Assembly (NCBI RefSeq): GCF_002002725.1
Contig: NZ_MUNW01000080.1
Location: forward strand, 1-64,000
From: Sinorhizobium sp. A49
Lineage (GTDB): Bacteria; Pseudomonadota; Alphaproteobacteria; Rhizobiales; Rhizobiaceae
Direction: 5' to 3'
DNA: 64,000 bases
Shown: piece by piece, positions 42,401 through 51,501 of the stretch
Layout: every line of letters starts with the position of its first letter
Position numbering within the stretch: the first letter of the stretch is position 1
The notes under the pieces: generated by a model
The model's input: the letters and a program-made list of their open reading frames with translations, nothing else
The model's database searches: none
What the model was told of the DNA's origin: nothing
Translations under genes and position numbers: made by a program

Positions 42401-43195
42401 ATGCAAAAGAAGTTCATGCGTGCGTCAGCACTTTTCTTCGCCTGCGCCATGGCCGGCACCAGCCTTGCGGCGGACAAGCTTTCGATCGGCACCGAAGGCG
42501 ATTATGCGCCCTTCAACTATGTGACGGCGAGCGGCGAGATCAAAGGTTTCGACTACGATATCGGCCAGGCGGTCTGTGCTGAGATCAAGGTGGAATGCGT
42601 TTGGAGCACCAACGAGTGGTCCGGCATCATTCCGGCACTTCAGGCCAAGAAATTCGACGTGATGATCGCTTCGATGGCGATCAACGAAGACCGCAAGAAG
42701 GAAGTCGACTTCACCAAGCCCTACTACTTCAACGCCATGCGCTTCATCGCCCGCAAGGACCTGGGCCTGACGGACGTTTCGCCTGAAGCGCTGAAGGGCA
42801 AGGTGATTGGCACGCAGTCCGGCTCGGTGGCGGTCGAGGCGCTGCAGGAGTTTTTCCCCGACAGCGAAGTGAAGCTCTATCCGACGCTCAGCGAAGTGTT
42901 CCTCGACATGGCCAACGGCCGGCTCGACCTGATCCTCGAGGGCCAGATGGCGCTGACGGACTGGCTGGCCAAGGACGACAGCGGCTGCTGCGATTTCGTC
43001 GGCGACAGCTTCATCCTCGATACGGCGCAGGGCAACGCCATGGCGGTGCGCAAGGGCAACGAAGGGCTGCTCGGCAAGCTCAACGGTGGGCTGGAGGCGA
43101 TCATGGCCAACGGCACCTACGACAAGATCCGCAAGCAATATTTTGACTTCGACATCATGGCCCGGCCGAAGAGCACGAGCGAATATTTTCGGTAG
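42401..43195 (+). CDS. Amino-acid-type ABC transporter substrate-binding protein (family 3)
   Basis: A 264-residue periplasmic binding protein of the SBP_bac_3 family with signal peptide (cleavage near TSLAAD). Hallmarks: LSIGTEGDYAPFNYV, GFDYDIGQAVCAE, DVMIASMAINEDRKKEVDFTKPYY and the hinge strands GKVIGTQSGSVA. The Asp/Arg pair in TEDRK..DFT suggests an amino-acid ligand. AAAGGGAA precedes ATG 42401. No permease or ATPase genes are adjacent; the downstream MlrC-type peptidase suggests uptake of a peptide-breakdown product. Confidence 0.92.
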   Translation: MQKKFMRASALFFACAMAGTSLAADKLSIGTEGDYAPFNYVTASGEIKGFDYDIGQAVCAEIKVECVWSTNEWSGIIPALQAKKFDVMIASMAINEDRKKEVDFTKPYYFNAMRFIARKDLGLTDVSPEALKGKVIGTQSGSVAVEALQEFFPDSEVKLYPTLSEVFLDMANGRLDLILEGQMALTDWLAKDDSGCCDFVGDSFILDTAQGNAMAVRKGNEGLLGKLNGGLEAIMANGTYDKIRKQYFDFDIMARPKSTSEYFR

Positions 43196-43236
43196 ATAGC
43201 GAGGGCGAGGCCGGGCTCGTTGCGGATTCGTCGAAG

Positions 43237-43474
43237 CCCCTCATCCGGCCTGCCGGCCACCTTCTCCCCGCGCGCGGGGAGAAGGGACATCGCGGCAGCC
43301 GCTCGTATTCCCAACGACCACCAGCCCTCTCATCTCTCGCTTCCGTGACGACAGGGTGGCGGTTTGGTTGCGGCCACACTCCCAACGTTCTCATCGGCGG
43401 CGCGCAAGGTGATGTGTTCGCGGTGGGCCTCGTTCCCTCTCCCCGCCTGCGGGGAGAGGGTTAGGGTGAGGGGC
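43237..43474. repeat. RIME-type palindromic repeat pair B
   Basis: CCCCTCATCCGGCC leads into hairpin CCTTCTCCCCGC/GCGGGGAGAAGG (43260-43285), and the second hairpin CCCTCTCCCCGC/GCGGGGAGAGGG (43435-43460) is followed by TTAGGGTGAGGGG. Orientation is opposite to pair A. It fills most of the gap between the binding protein and the peptidase. Confidence 0.85.
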
Positions 43475-43642
43475 TAGCCATACAAGGAACTTGTGAGGGG
43501 GCACTCTTCCAAGAAATTCGCATGTTGCGCGCTGCCTTCGACGCAGGACGCAACATGCGACGGGCGCGGCGCCGGGGTGTTCGCGCTTCCCCGGCGCCCG
43601 TCTCTTCGATCTTCTCCCATTCCCCGAATGAAAGTGCATGCC

Positions 43643-45181
43643 ATGAGCTTCAAGGTCGCCGTTCTCGAGTTCAACCAGGAAACCAACACGTTCTCGAAGC
43701 TGAAGACCGGCTTCAAGGACTTCGAGATGTGCCACTACTTCAAGGGCGCTGATATCGAGGGCAATTGCCGCGGCACCAATTCGGAGATCGGTGGCTTCAT
43801 CGACTGTTGCGACCGCTACGGCTGGCAGCCGGTCTATACGGTGGCGGCGCGGGCCGAGCCCGGCGGCCGGATCGACGAGGAAACGCGGCTGCGCTTCGTT
43901 GCCGATGTGACGGCCGCGCTTGAAGGCGAAAAGCTCGACGGCGTCTTCATCGTCTTTCACGGTGCAATGTGCACCGAGACCGCCGACGACGCGCAGATCC
44001 AGTTGCTGGAGACGGTGAGGGGCATCGTCGGGCCGGACCTGCCCATCGCCGCCACCTTCGACCTGCATGCCAATTCGGCGCCTGACATGGCCGCCCTTCT
44101 CGATATCGCCGTGTCGTTCCGCACCTATCCGCATGTCGATATGGCCGAATGCGCCCATAAGGCAGGCGCGCTGCTGGATGCGGCGATGCGTGGCGAGATC
44201 GCGCCCGCCATCGCCATTCGCCAGCCGCCGATGATCAACGGCTGCAACGACGGCCGGACGACCCATGCCTGCGCCATGACCGAGCTGCTGGATATCGCCG
44301 ATGCCATCGCGGGCGAGGCGGGGATTCTTGCGACCTCCATCAATGCCGGCTTCTACGATGCCGACATCCACAACACCGGGCCTTCGGCCGTCATCTGCTA
44401 CGACAAGGCGAAGGTGGCCGACACTGAGGCGGTCGTGCATGCGGAACGGCTCTGCGACGAGATCTGGCAGCGGCGCGAACATCAGGACGAGCAATTGCCG
44501 CTGACGGCACTGCCGGGCGCCATCGCGAAACATTTCGCTACCAAGCGCAAGCCCGGGCCGCTGGTGATCGCAGATTTCTCCGACAACCCCGGCTGCGGCG
44601 CCTATAGCGATTCCACCTGCCTGCTCGGTGGCCTGCTGCAGGCGGGTGTCGAAAACGCCGCCTTCGGTGCGATGTGCGACCCGGCCGTGGTGGCCGAGCT
44701 GATCGAGGCGGGCCTCGGCGCCGAGCGCGAGGTGACGCTCGGCTGCAAGATCGACCCCGCCGTCGGCGGTGGGCCGATCCGGGTGAGGGGCACGGTGCAG
44801 GCGATCTCCGATGGCCGGATCATCTTCGAAGGGCCGATGTTCCAGGGCCTGCCGGCATCGCTCGGCCCGAGCGTGCGCTTCCATGTCTCGGGCATCGACA
44901 TCCTGATTTCGAGCGAACGGCAGCAGATGCTCGACCAGAACCTCTTTCGCGCCGTCGGCATCGAGCCGGCGAACTACGACATCGTCGTCGTCAAATCACA
45001 GCAACACTTCCGCGCCGCCTTCGGGCCGATCGCGTCCGAGATCATCGAGGTCGATGCCGATGGGCTGAGTACCGCCAATATCGGCGCGCGGGCATTCAAG
45101 CGCGTACGCCGACCGATCTATCCGCTGGATAGCGAGGAGGAGATTGTGGCGGCGTCCGCGCCTGCGGATGTCTTGGCGTGA
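43643..45181 (+). CDS. M81-family metallopeptidase (MlrC/microcystinase-like)
   Basis: A 512-residue protein. N-terminal domain: KVAVLEFNQETNTFS and the conserved HGAM..DDAQIQLLETV (metal His region), DLHANSAPDM, TYPHVDMAECAHKAG; C-terminal domain: GPLVIADFSDNPGCGAYSDST and LGCKIDPAVGGGPI. This matches MlrC proteins, which degrade linear peptide products in microcystin catabolism; most homologues act on other small peptides or lactam-like compounds. ATG 43643 is used, ATG 43628 is possible. Upstream are a LysR/amino-acid binding-protein pair, so a peptide scavenging unit is likely. Confidence 0.88.
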   Translation: MSFKVAVLEFNQETNTFSKLKTGFKDFEMCHYFKGADIEGNCRGTNSEIGGFIDCCDRYGWQPVYTVAARAEPGGRIDEETRLRFVADVTAALEGEKLDGVFIVFHGAMCTETADDAQIQLLETVRGIVGPDLPIAATFDLHANSAPDMAALLDIAVSFRTYPHVDMAECAHKAGALLDAAMRGEIAPAIAIRQPPMINGCNDGRTTHACAMTELLDIADAIAGEAGILATSINAGFYDADIHNTGPSAVICYDKAKVADTEAVVHAERLCDEIWQRREHQDEQLPLTALPGAIAKHFATKRKPGPLVIADFSDNPGCGAYSDSTCLLGGLLQAGVENAAFGAMCDPAVVAELIEAGLGAEREVTLGCKIDPAVGGGPIRVRGTVQAISDGRIIFEGPMFQGLPASLGPSVRFHVSGIDILISSERQQMLDQNLFRAVGIEPANYDIVVVKSQQHFRAAFGPIASEIIEVDADGLSTANIGARAFKRVRRPIYPLDSEEEIVAASAPADVLA

Positions 45182-45856
45182 CAGTCAATTTCGGCCGTCT
45201 GGCTGTCGACGGCTTGCGACAATTTCAGTCCCGCGCCTTTACGGCATCGAGTGGACGAGTCGCCAGCCACCTGCCGACGGCGCCTTGCGCCGATCGCAGT
45301 CATTGAGTTCGCCTGGAAGGGTGTGCAGAGGCCTGGGCCTCTCTCAGGTCGCGCCATTGATCTCGCCACCTTCGCTCCACCGACGATCGCCAGCCGCAAT
45401 CGCCATCATCCCCCAGTCAGCACCTTCGCTCGCACCTCCACATTGAACGGTGACGACATTGCATGTGAACCCTGTTATGGTTTCAGCCGGAGATAGACGG
45501 GGAAACATGCCGCGCTCACTGTCCATTGGCGCGTTTTGCCTGACGCCGACTTGGGTGCGTCGAGGCCGATGACTCGGTCGACGTGTCGAACCGGAGATCG
45601 GTCAACTTCGGAGCCGTGGATTGGTCGAACTGGATCTGCGCAAAGACCGGCGACGTCAACCAATTCTCGCCTCCCAAGACGATGCGACGATGAAGGCGGA
45701 GATCGTGAAGCTTCCCGAAGAGGACTAAAGCGCGTCGCGATCTCAAGGGTTCGCTTGCCGCGCTTCAAGGTCTTGTTTTCACGCATGTATCGCAAAACCG
45801 CGGCACACTTTTGCGCGACATGCCTTAGGCGCCGCCGCTAACCAGAGACGAAGGCC
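45182..45856. other. Intergenic region with a possible short remnant
   Basis: About 675 bp between the peptidase and the phospholipase D gene. No intact gene is supported. A 37-codon frame near 45589-45700 (SVNFGAVDWSNWICAKTGDV..NQFSPPK) has a non-random look and may be a fragment of a lost small gene. The right end carries the rhizobial repeat at 45728. Confidence 0.35.
45728..45825. repeat. Rhizobial intergenic repeat, copy c
   Basis: The same element as at 8681-8762: TTCGCTTGCCGCGCTTCAAG, then CTTGTTTTCACGCATGTATC and GCAAAACCGCGGCACACTTT, with a further GCGCGACATGCC tail found only here. It lies just before the phospholipase D gene. Confidence 0.65.
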
Positions 45857-47302
45857 ATGACGGGGTTCGAGCATACCGCGTTGACCCGGTTGGGCCAGTT
45901 CTTCAGCCCGGTCGCCGCCGCGCATCCTGGTCTCTCCGGCTTTAGCCTCTTGAGCGAGGCGCGGCAGGCCTTCATCACGCGTCTGGCGCTGGCCGACCTG
46001 GCCGAAAAACATCTCGACATGCAGTATTATGTGTGGGACGGCGATACAACCGGCCGGATCATCGTCGACCGGGTGATGAGGGCGGCCGAGCGCGGGGTCA
46101 GGGTTCGGCTCCTGGTCGACGATCCCTATTACAAGGCGAGCGATCAGGTCAAAGCTGCCCTCGACGCCCATCCCAACGTTGAAATCCGTCTGTTCAATCC
46201 GACCAAGAACCGAAGGTGGTCCAGGCTGGACTTCCTTTTCGACTTCCGCCGGCTCAACCGCCGCATGCACAACAAGCTGATGGTGGCCGACAATTCGGCG
46301 GCGATCGTTGGCGGCCGCAATATCGGCGACGACTACTATGGCGTGAACGCCGTCGCCAATTTTCGCGATCTGGATGTGCTGGCGGTCGGGCCTGTTGTGG
46401 ACGATCTGTCGGGGGTGTTCGAACGGTACTGGAACAGCGCCTCGACGAGGCCGATCGCAAACATCGTCGAGCGCACCTATGGCGCCGCCGATCTCGGTGC
46501 CATCCTGAGCCGCTTGCGTCAGGAGATTGCCGCCGCCGACTACCCCTATCCGATCGATCAGGACCTCGGCGAACTGGCGACCCGGAGCGCCGAGCTGCGC
46601 GACAGTCTCGTGTGGGCGCCAGGGCGGATCATCGCCGACGACCCGGAAGCAATCGCCAGCGGCAAGGCGGCAGACGACGTGACCGCCTTCATCCGTGAAC
46701 GGGTCACCGAGTTGAAGGAGGAGTTGCTCGTCGAGGCGCCCTATTTCGCCTTGCCCGCCGGGGCGCAGGCGCTCGTCAAGGCGCTGCACGAGCGCAATGT
46801 TCGGGTGCGCGTGCTGACCAATTCGCTCGCTTCGAACAACCAGATCGCCGCGCATTCGGTCTATGCCAAGACCCGCAGGCGCCTTCTCGAGAACGGCCTG
46901 GAGCTCTACGAGCTGCGCCCGGACACCGACGCCTTCCGGTCGGGCTGGTCGCACCGTTCCGGGCGGTCGCGGGCGGCCTTGCACACCAAGGCCATGGTCT
47001 TTGACGGCAAGGCCGTGTTCATCGGCAGTTTCAACCTCGACCCGCGATCCGCCGTCATCAATACGGAAGCCGGCCTGTATATCGAGAGTCCGGAGCTTGC
47101 CGCGAGGCTGACGGGCTACATGGCGACCGGCGTCGCGCCCGCCAACAGCTACCGCGTCTCCCTTGATCCTGGTGGCGGGATCGTCTGGAAGACGGTGCGG
47201 TACGGCGAGATCGTCAGCTACGACGACGAGCCCGAAACGGGATTCCGCCGGCGGCTCGTCGCCGATCTCGTCAAACTCCTGCCGATCGACTCGCAAGTCT
47301 GA
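45857..47302 (+). CDS. Phospholipase D/cardiolipin synthase-like protein (ClsC-type)
   Basis: A 481-residue PLD-superfamily enzyme with two HKD motifs, MHNKLMVADNSAAIVGGRN (about residue 137) and LHTKAMVFDGKAVFIGSFNLD (about 376), each H-x-K-x4-D. The full-length layout (with LQYYVWDGD-like first strand LDMQYYVWDGDTTG) matches YmdC/ClsC-type proteins that make cardiolipin from phosphatidylglycerol and phosphatidylethanolamine, although other phosphodiesterase roles are possible. No clear signal or membrane segment. GAAGG stands before ATG 45857. No partner gene (YmdB) is adjacent. Confidence 0.9.
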   Translation: MTGFEHTALTRLGQFFSPVAAAHPGLSGFSLLSEARQAFITRLALADLAEKHLDMQYYVWDGDTTGRIIVDRVMRAAERGVRVRLLVDDPYYKASDQVKAALDAHPNVEIRLFNPTKNRRWSRLDFLFDFRRLNRRMHNKLMVADNSAAIVGGRNIGDDYYGVNAVANFRDLDVLAVGPVVDDLSGVFERYWNSASTRPIANIVERTYGAADLGAILSRLRQEIAAADYPYPIDQDLGELATRSAELRDSLVWAPGRIIADDPEAIASGKAADDVTAFIRERVTELKEELLVEAPYFALPAGAQALVKALHERNVRVRVLTNSLASNNQIAAHSVYAKTRRRLLENGLELYELRPDTDAFRSGWSHRSGRSRAALHTKAMVFDGKAVFIGSFNLDPRSAVINTEAGLYIESPELAARLTGYMATGVAPANSYRVSLDPGGGIVWKTVRYGEIVSYDDEPETGFRRRLVADLVKLLPIDSQV

Positions 47303-47536
47303 CACCAATCGTTTTGCAACCGGCGCAGCCTGACGTCTCGGCATTGCCGGGCCGTAAACGGCGCGACGACGCGGGCACGCGCTGACGCATGGAAGGAGTG
47401 GGCAGCCGCAGCCGGAGGCTGGAGTTGGTCGAGCGGCGCCTGTTTCGCGGCATCGGCGTCAAGCGTGCCGTTGCGATTGCGTCGCCGAAACCGACTTCCA
47501 CCCCGAACCTTGAAAGCAGCCAACGCAGCCGGGCTG

Positions 47537-48925
47537 CTACTTCTCATCCAAGCCATGCGCGGTCGATACCGCCACCAACCTTTCCTTCGCGCCGGAACCC
47601 GAGCGTTCGATGGTGTCGACCACTGTGACCAGAATACGCGAAGGTTGGGCGTCGATCGCGTTCAGTGCCGCGCGTACGGCGCTTTCGATCTTTCGGCTGA
47701 CGGCATCGGCATCGACGCCCGGGAAGACGGAGATCGTGATCTCCAGCCCGTCCGTCAGCGGCGCGAACTGGAACTGGCGCACGCCCGTGGTGCTCGTCAG
47801 CGGCGAGCGCAGGCGGTGGGCATGGACATCGATGGTGCCGCCTCCGCGTCTGGCGAAGCGAAGCATTTCCTCTCGGCGTCCGGCGATCGAGGCGATGCGC
47901 CAGAAGGGAAGGCCGCACGGACACGGTTCGGTCGCCAGCGTGACGATGTCGGAGATCTCGTAGCGCACCAGCGGCAGCGTGCGGTTGGTCAGCGTCGTCA
48001 CCAGTAGTTTTGAGCCCTGGGTTCCGTCCGGCACCGGGCGATTGTCGGCATCGACCGCTTCGAACACGAATGCGTCCTCGGCCAGATGCAGGCCATCGGC
48101 ACCCAGGCATTCGTGCCCCATCGGCCCGGCCTCGGTGCAGACATAGCTGTTGGCGACGGTCGCCTGCCAGGTCTCGGCTGCGATATCGCGCGCATCCTGC
48201 GTCAGCGTTTCTGCACTGGTGCGGATCAGCCTCGGCTTGATCCGCAGCCGTCCGGCCTGCTGCTCTCCCGCAAGCTGACGCACGAAGGAGGGATAGGTGG
48301 AAATGACTTGCGGTAGATAGGCATTGAGCGTCTCGACGATCGCCTCGATTGGCATCAGCACATTCAGCCCGGGTGCCTTGGGCCGTATAGCCCGCAACTC
48401 GGCGCCGATGCGATGGGAGATGTGAACGGGTGACGAGGCAAACACCGCCATGCTCCGTGTCGTCTCGTCGATGCCGACGATTTTCTGAAAACGCACCATG
48501 TTGGCGATCGCAGTCAGCCAGGCTGCGCCATCGAACGCGGTGATCCCGCGCTCGCCCGTCGTTCCGCCCGTGGCTGCGACGTTAAACTCGCCGAGCAGCA
48601 GGCTTCCGGGGTTGTCGCCGTCGAGGTGTCGCTCCACCAGGAGCCGCTTCAGCCTATCGTCGGTCACGATCCGATCGAAGTTTTCCATGAGGGCGTGTTT
48701 GGTCAGCACGGGAAGCTCTTCCAGCGCGGCCCCTCGCGCCACGAGCGTCCCAATGGCGTCGCGGTAATAGGGCGATGAATGGGCGGCGTGTTGCAACGTG
48801 GATTGCAGCTCTTGCCGTTGATGCGACAGCAACCTCTCCCTCGACCATTGGCAGCGACTGAGGAGTTCGTCGGAATGCTGCCTGAGGCTGATCATGTCGA
48901 GTGTTGCAGAGGATGGCGATGGCAT
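47537..48925 (-). CDS. PaaK-like adenylate-forming enzyme
   Basis: A 462-residue protein of the phenylacetate-CoA ligase/ANL superfamily. The nucleotide-binding P-loop-like motif is FNVAATGGTTGERGI (TSGTTG equivalent, about residue 115), followed by YVCTEAGPMGHEC (the adenine and Glu motif), NRTLPLVRYEISDIVTL (hinge-type YRTGD equivalent) and the C-terminal ACT-like domain with catalytic region (GGTIDVHAHRLRSPL). It should activate a carboxylate with ATP. Substrate is unknown; no phenylacetate genes are near. ATG 48925 is the best start; ATG 48889 is possible. Confidence 0.85.
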   Translation of the reverse strand: MPSPSSATLDMISLRQHSDELLSRCQWSRERLLSHQRQELQSTLQHAAHSSPYYRDAIGTLVARGAALEELPVLTKHALMENFDRIVTDDRLKRLLVERHLDGDNPGSLLLGEFNVAATGGTTGERGITAFDGAAWLTAIANMVRFQKIVGIDETTRSMAVFASSPVHISHRIGAELRAIRPKAPGLNVLMPIEAIVETLNAYLPQVISTYPSFVRQLAGEQQAGRLRIKPRLIRTSAETLTQDARDIAAETWQATVANSYVCTEAGPMGHECLGADGLHLAEDAFVFEAVDADNRPVPDGTQGSKLLVTTLTNRTLPLVRYEISDIVTLATEPCPCGLPFWRIASIAGRREEMLRFARRGGGTIDVHAHRLRSPLTSTTGVRQFQFAPLTDGLEITISVFPGVDADAVSRKIESAVRAALNAIDAQPSRILVTVVDTIERSGSGAKERLVAVSTAHGLDEK

Positions 48926-49327
48926 CGAAGTAGCCTTGTGCTGATTTTCTGGCGGCGCCGCACAGGGCAAGCGACGTCCTTCTGCAGATGGCTGGAAACT
49001 CGACCTCTTTAGCGGGCCGACGAACCTGAATGCCTGAAAACCGATGCTGTTCTGGCCCATCGAAATCGACGCTGCCGGGCTGGTGGCGAACGCCGAGAGG
49101 GCAAAGCTCTTTCGCACGAAGATACCAGATCGCGAAAATCGGACATAGGTCGATCATGGAAGGTGGCAAATTCTGTCTCGCTGCCCAGCAATTCCGATCG
49201 CCCTGAACGGACCGCTCACGCGGACCGGAGAGGAGCAGGCCGTGGTATTTTGCCTTCGGCGAATGCGGATTGTCGGGATCGACCGATCTGGCCCGTCCTA
49301 GGAGCTGACCGCTGAGAGGAGAAAGCG
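48926..49327. other. Intergenic region between divergent genes
   Basis: About 400 bp without a supported gene or recognised repeat. It holds the promoters of the PaaK-like gene and of the reductase; AGAGGAG precedes 49328. Confidence 0.35.
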
Positions 49328-49960
49328 ATGAGAGAGTTGATCCTGAAGATGTCCGTGTCGCTCGATGGCTTCGTCGGCGGCCCACAGGGTGAAATCGACT
49401 GGGTGTTCAGCGGCGATCAGGAGGCCATTGCCTGGTCGGTGGAGACCGTGGGAAATGCCAGCCTGCACATAATGGGCGCCCGTACCTTCAAGGACATGGC
49501 GGCCTTTTGGCCGACCTCGACACAGGTCTTCGCGCCGCCGATGAACCTCATTCCCAAGGCTGTTTTCTCAAGGCGGGGGCAGGCGATCCTGAAGGCGGCG
49601 GGAGCGACCAGGGCGCTCGAAGATGCCAGGACCGACGCGGGAAACAGCCACTCGGGACAACTACAGCCCGGCGCGGAAAGCTGGAGCGAGGCCTATGTTG
49701 CCAGCGGCGACCTGGTCGACGAGATCGCAAGGCTGAAGGCCGGGGACGGCAAGCCGATCCTCGCCCACGGCGGCGGCGCCTTCGCGCGCAGTCTCGTCGC
49801 GGAAGCGCTTGTCGATCAATACGTCCTGCTCGTGCATCCGGTGGTGCTTGGCAGGGGCTTGCCGATCTTCTCTGAAATCACCGCGCATAGGCGTCTCAAG
49901 CTGATCAGCTCAAAAGCCTTTCCAGGGGGCGCGGTGGCGCAGATTTATCGGCCGGCTTGA
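49328..49960 (+). CDS. Dihydrofolate-reductase-family protein (RibD C-terminal type)
   Basis: A 210-residue reductase-fold protein. It begins MRELILKMSVSLDGFVGGPQGEIDW, the standard start, with the NADPH-binding GARTFKDMAAFWP segment, and later KPILAHGGGAFARSLV (glycine-rich GG motif). Such standalone proteins, often called DHFR-like or YyaP-like, rarely reduce folate; their substrate is unknown. Good ribosome-binding site (GAGAGGAG). A hairpin follows at 49991. Confidence 0.9.
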   Translation: MRELILKMSVSLDGFVGGPQGEIDWVFSGDQEAIAWSVETVGNASLHIMGARTFKDMAAFWPTSTQVFAPPMNLIPKAVFSRRGQAILKAAGATRALEDARTDAGNSHSGQLQPGAESWSEAYVASGDLVDEIARLKAGDGKPILAHGGGAFARSLVAEALVDQYVLLVHPVVLGRGLPIFSEITAHRRLKLISSKAFPGGAVAQIYRPA

Positions 49961-49990
49961 GCACGTCCGTGCATGCGGCCCACAACGCCT

Positions 49991-50021
49991 GGAGCGTTTC
50001 CGATTTAGACGGAAACGCTCC
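49991..50021. terminator. Perfect hairpin between convergent genes
   Basis: GGAGCGTTTCCG (49991) pairs with CGGAAACGCTCC (50010) across a 7-nt loop, 12 bp, no mismatch. It lies between convergent genes and could end transcription from both sides, though the T-tract is weak. Confidence 0.65.
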
Positions 50022-50081
50022 ATTTCATTGTTTAAACAATCCCGGACGCCAAGTCGCTTCGCGCATTTCCTGGAAACGGCC

Positions 50082-50939
50082 CTAATGCAGATGCCCCAGC
50101 TTGTCGGGATTGCGCACGATATAGATCGCCACCACCTTGCCGTCCTCGATCTCGAGCGCTGTCGACTGCAACTCACCGTCGGCCTCGCGGGTGACGAAGC
50201 CGGGCAGCCCGTTGATGAAGCCGGCGCGAACGAGATTGGAGCCGTGCTCGCGGAAGAGGGCAGCCAGTTGCTCGTGCACCTTGATGACCGCCTCGTAGCC
50301 GAGGATAGGATGCATGGCGGCCGAACGTTTGCCGCCGCCGTCTGCATGGATGCTGACATCAGAGGCGAGCATGGCGCCGAGCGCCTTCAGGTCGCCGCTG
50401 CGCGAGGCGGTGAAGAAGGCTTGCGCCAGTTCGACCCCGCGCGACTGTTCGACCTGGAAGCGGGGCCGGCCCTCGCGCACATGGGTGCGGGCGCGGGCGG
50501 CGAGCTGCCGGCAGGCGGCGGGATCACGGTCGATGGTTTCTGCGACTTCCTCGAACCCGAGCCCGAAGACGTCGTGCAGCAGAAAGGCGGCGCGCTCGAG
50601 CGGCGACAGGCGCTCCAAGGCGAGCATCAGGGGCAGGGTGACGTCGTCTTCCGGCTCCTCCTCGACGATGGGGTCGGGCAGCCAGGGCCCGACATAGGTC
50701 TCGCGCTGGCGCCGCGCCGACTTCAGCTGGTCGAGGCAGAGCCGCGTGACAGTGCGGCGCAGGAACGCTTCGGGTTCGCGCACCTCCGAGCGGTCGGCCC
50801 CCATCCAGCGGATGAAGGCCTCCTGCACCATGTCTTCGGCATCGGCGACCGAGCCGAGCATGCGATAGGCGACGCGGATGAGTTTGGGACGCAGCGGGTC
50901 GAAACCCGCCGCTGCATCCTCCTGTGCATTGCTCGCCAT
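50082..50939 (-). CDS. ECF41-family RNA polymerase sigma factor (SigJ-like)
   Basis: A 285-residue sigma factor with ECF regions 2 (FDPLRPKLIRVAYRMLGSVADAEDMVQEAFIRW) and 4 (LSPLERAAFLLHDVFGLGFEEVAETI) and a C-terminal SnoaL/NTF2-like domain. The ECF41 marks are the linker YVGPWLPDP and the C-terminal DGGGK and NPDKLGHLH motifs, which in this group modulate activity in cis in place of an anti-sigma factor. It lies directly downstream of a carboxymuconolactone-decarboxylase gene, overlapping by one base, the characteristic partner. ATG 50939 is preceded by codons of that gene. Confidence 0.94.
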   Translation of the reverse strand: MASNAQEDAAAGFDPLRPKLIRVAYRMLGSVADAEDMVQEAFIRWMGADRSEVREPEAFLRRTVTRLCLDQLKSARRQRETYVGPWLPDPIVEEEPEDDVTLPLMLALERLSPLERAAFLLHDVFGLGFEEVAETIDRDPAACRQLAARARTHVREGRPRFQVEQSRGVELAQAFFTASRSGDLKALGAMLASDVSIHADGGGKRSAAMHPILGYEAVIKVHEQLAALFREHGSNLVRAGFINGLPGFVTREADGELQSTALEIEDGKVVAIYIVRNPDKLGHLH

Positions 50940-51406
50940 CAGGCGGCCGCCTGCGCGGACTTGGCTGCTGCCGGCTCGATCCACAGGCCGAAGCCGACGG
51001 CGAGGCGATTCCAGCCGTTGATGACGTTGATCATGAGCGTGAGCTTCACCTGTTCCTCCTCGCTGAACTGTTCGGCCAGCGCCTGACGGGCGCTTTCGTG
51101 GGTATGGCCCTCGGACAGGCGAGTCAGCGCTTCAGTCCAGCCAAGTGCTGCGCGCTCGCGTTCGGAATAGCAAGGGGCTTCGCGCCAGGCCGAAAGCAGG
51201 TAGATGCGCTGTTCGGTCTCGCCTTTGGCGCGGGCTTCCTGCGTGTGCATGTTGATGCAGTTGGCGCAGGCGTTGATCTGGGATGCGCGGATCTTGACGA
51301 GCTCGATGAGATCAGGCTCGAGGCTGGCGGCGATGGCCATCGAGACGCTGGTCCAGCTCTTCATCAGTTGCGGGGCAGCGGCGAAAAGGTCGATCTTGGC
51401 AGTCAT
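50939..51406 (-). CDS. Carboxymuconolactone decarboxylase/AhpD-like protein, ECF41 partner
   Basis: A 155-residue AhpD-like protein with the redox motif C47-x-x-C50-x3-H54 in INACANCINMHTQEA, as in alkylhydroperoxidase AhpD. It is the standard genomic partner and regulon member of ECF41 sigma factors. The stop codon overlaps the sigma factor's start by 1 nt. A promoter with the ECF41 consensus lies 34 bp upstream, so the operon is likely autoregulated. The C-terminal Ala-rich tail is short. Confidence 0.92.
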   Translation of the reverse strand: MTAKIDLFAAAPQLMKSWTSVSMAIAASLEPDLIELVKIRASQINACANCINMHTQEARAKGETEQRIYLLSAWREAPCYSERERAALGWTEALTRLSEGHTHESARQALAEQFSEEEQVKLTLMINVINGWNRLAVGFGLWIEPAAAKSAQAAA

Positions 51407-51439
51407 GGTTCCGTTTCCTTCTGTTGGTTCCGATATCAT

Positions 51440-51466
51440 GACGAGACAGGATCGGCCGGTGTGACA
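51440..51466 (-). promoter_or_regulatory. Candidate ECF41-dependent promoter
   Basis: On the minus strand TGTCACA (51466-51460) is followed after exactly 16 bp by CGTC (51443-51440), matching the ECF41 target promoter TGTCACA-N16-CGTC reported for this group. It lies upstream of the CMD/sigma operon at a normal distance from ATG 51406. Confidence 0.85.
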
Positions 51467-51501
51467 TGGGGGCCGATTTTTTTTAGATTGTCGATTGCCG
51501 C

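Noticed and set aside
45589-45700. Short frame SVNFGAVDWSNW..NQFSPPK as a real gene
   Set aside because: Only about 37 codons, no ribosome-binding site, and not placed behind a promoter; mentioned only as a possible remnant.
45779-47344. Minus-strand frame of about 521 codons opposite the phospholipase D gene
   Set aside because: Antisense shadow; the plus frame has both HKD motifs and the expected length.
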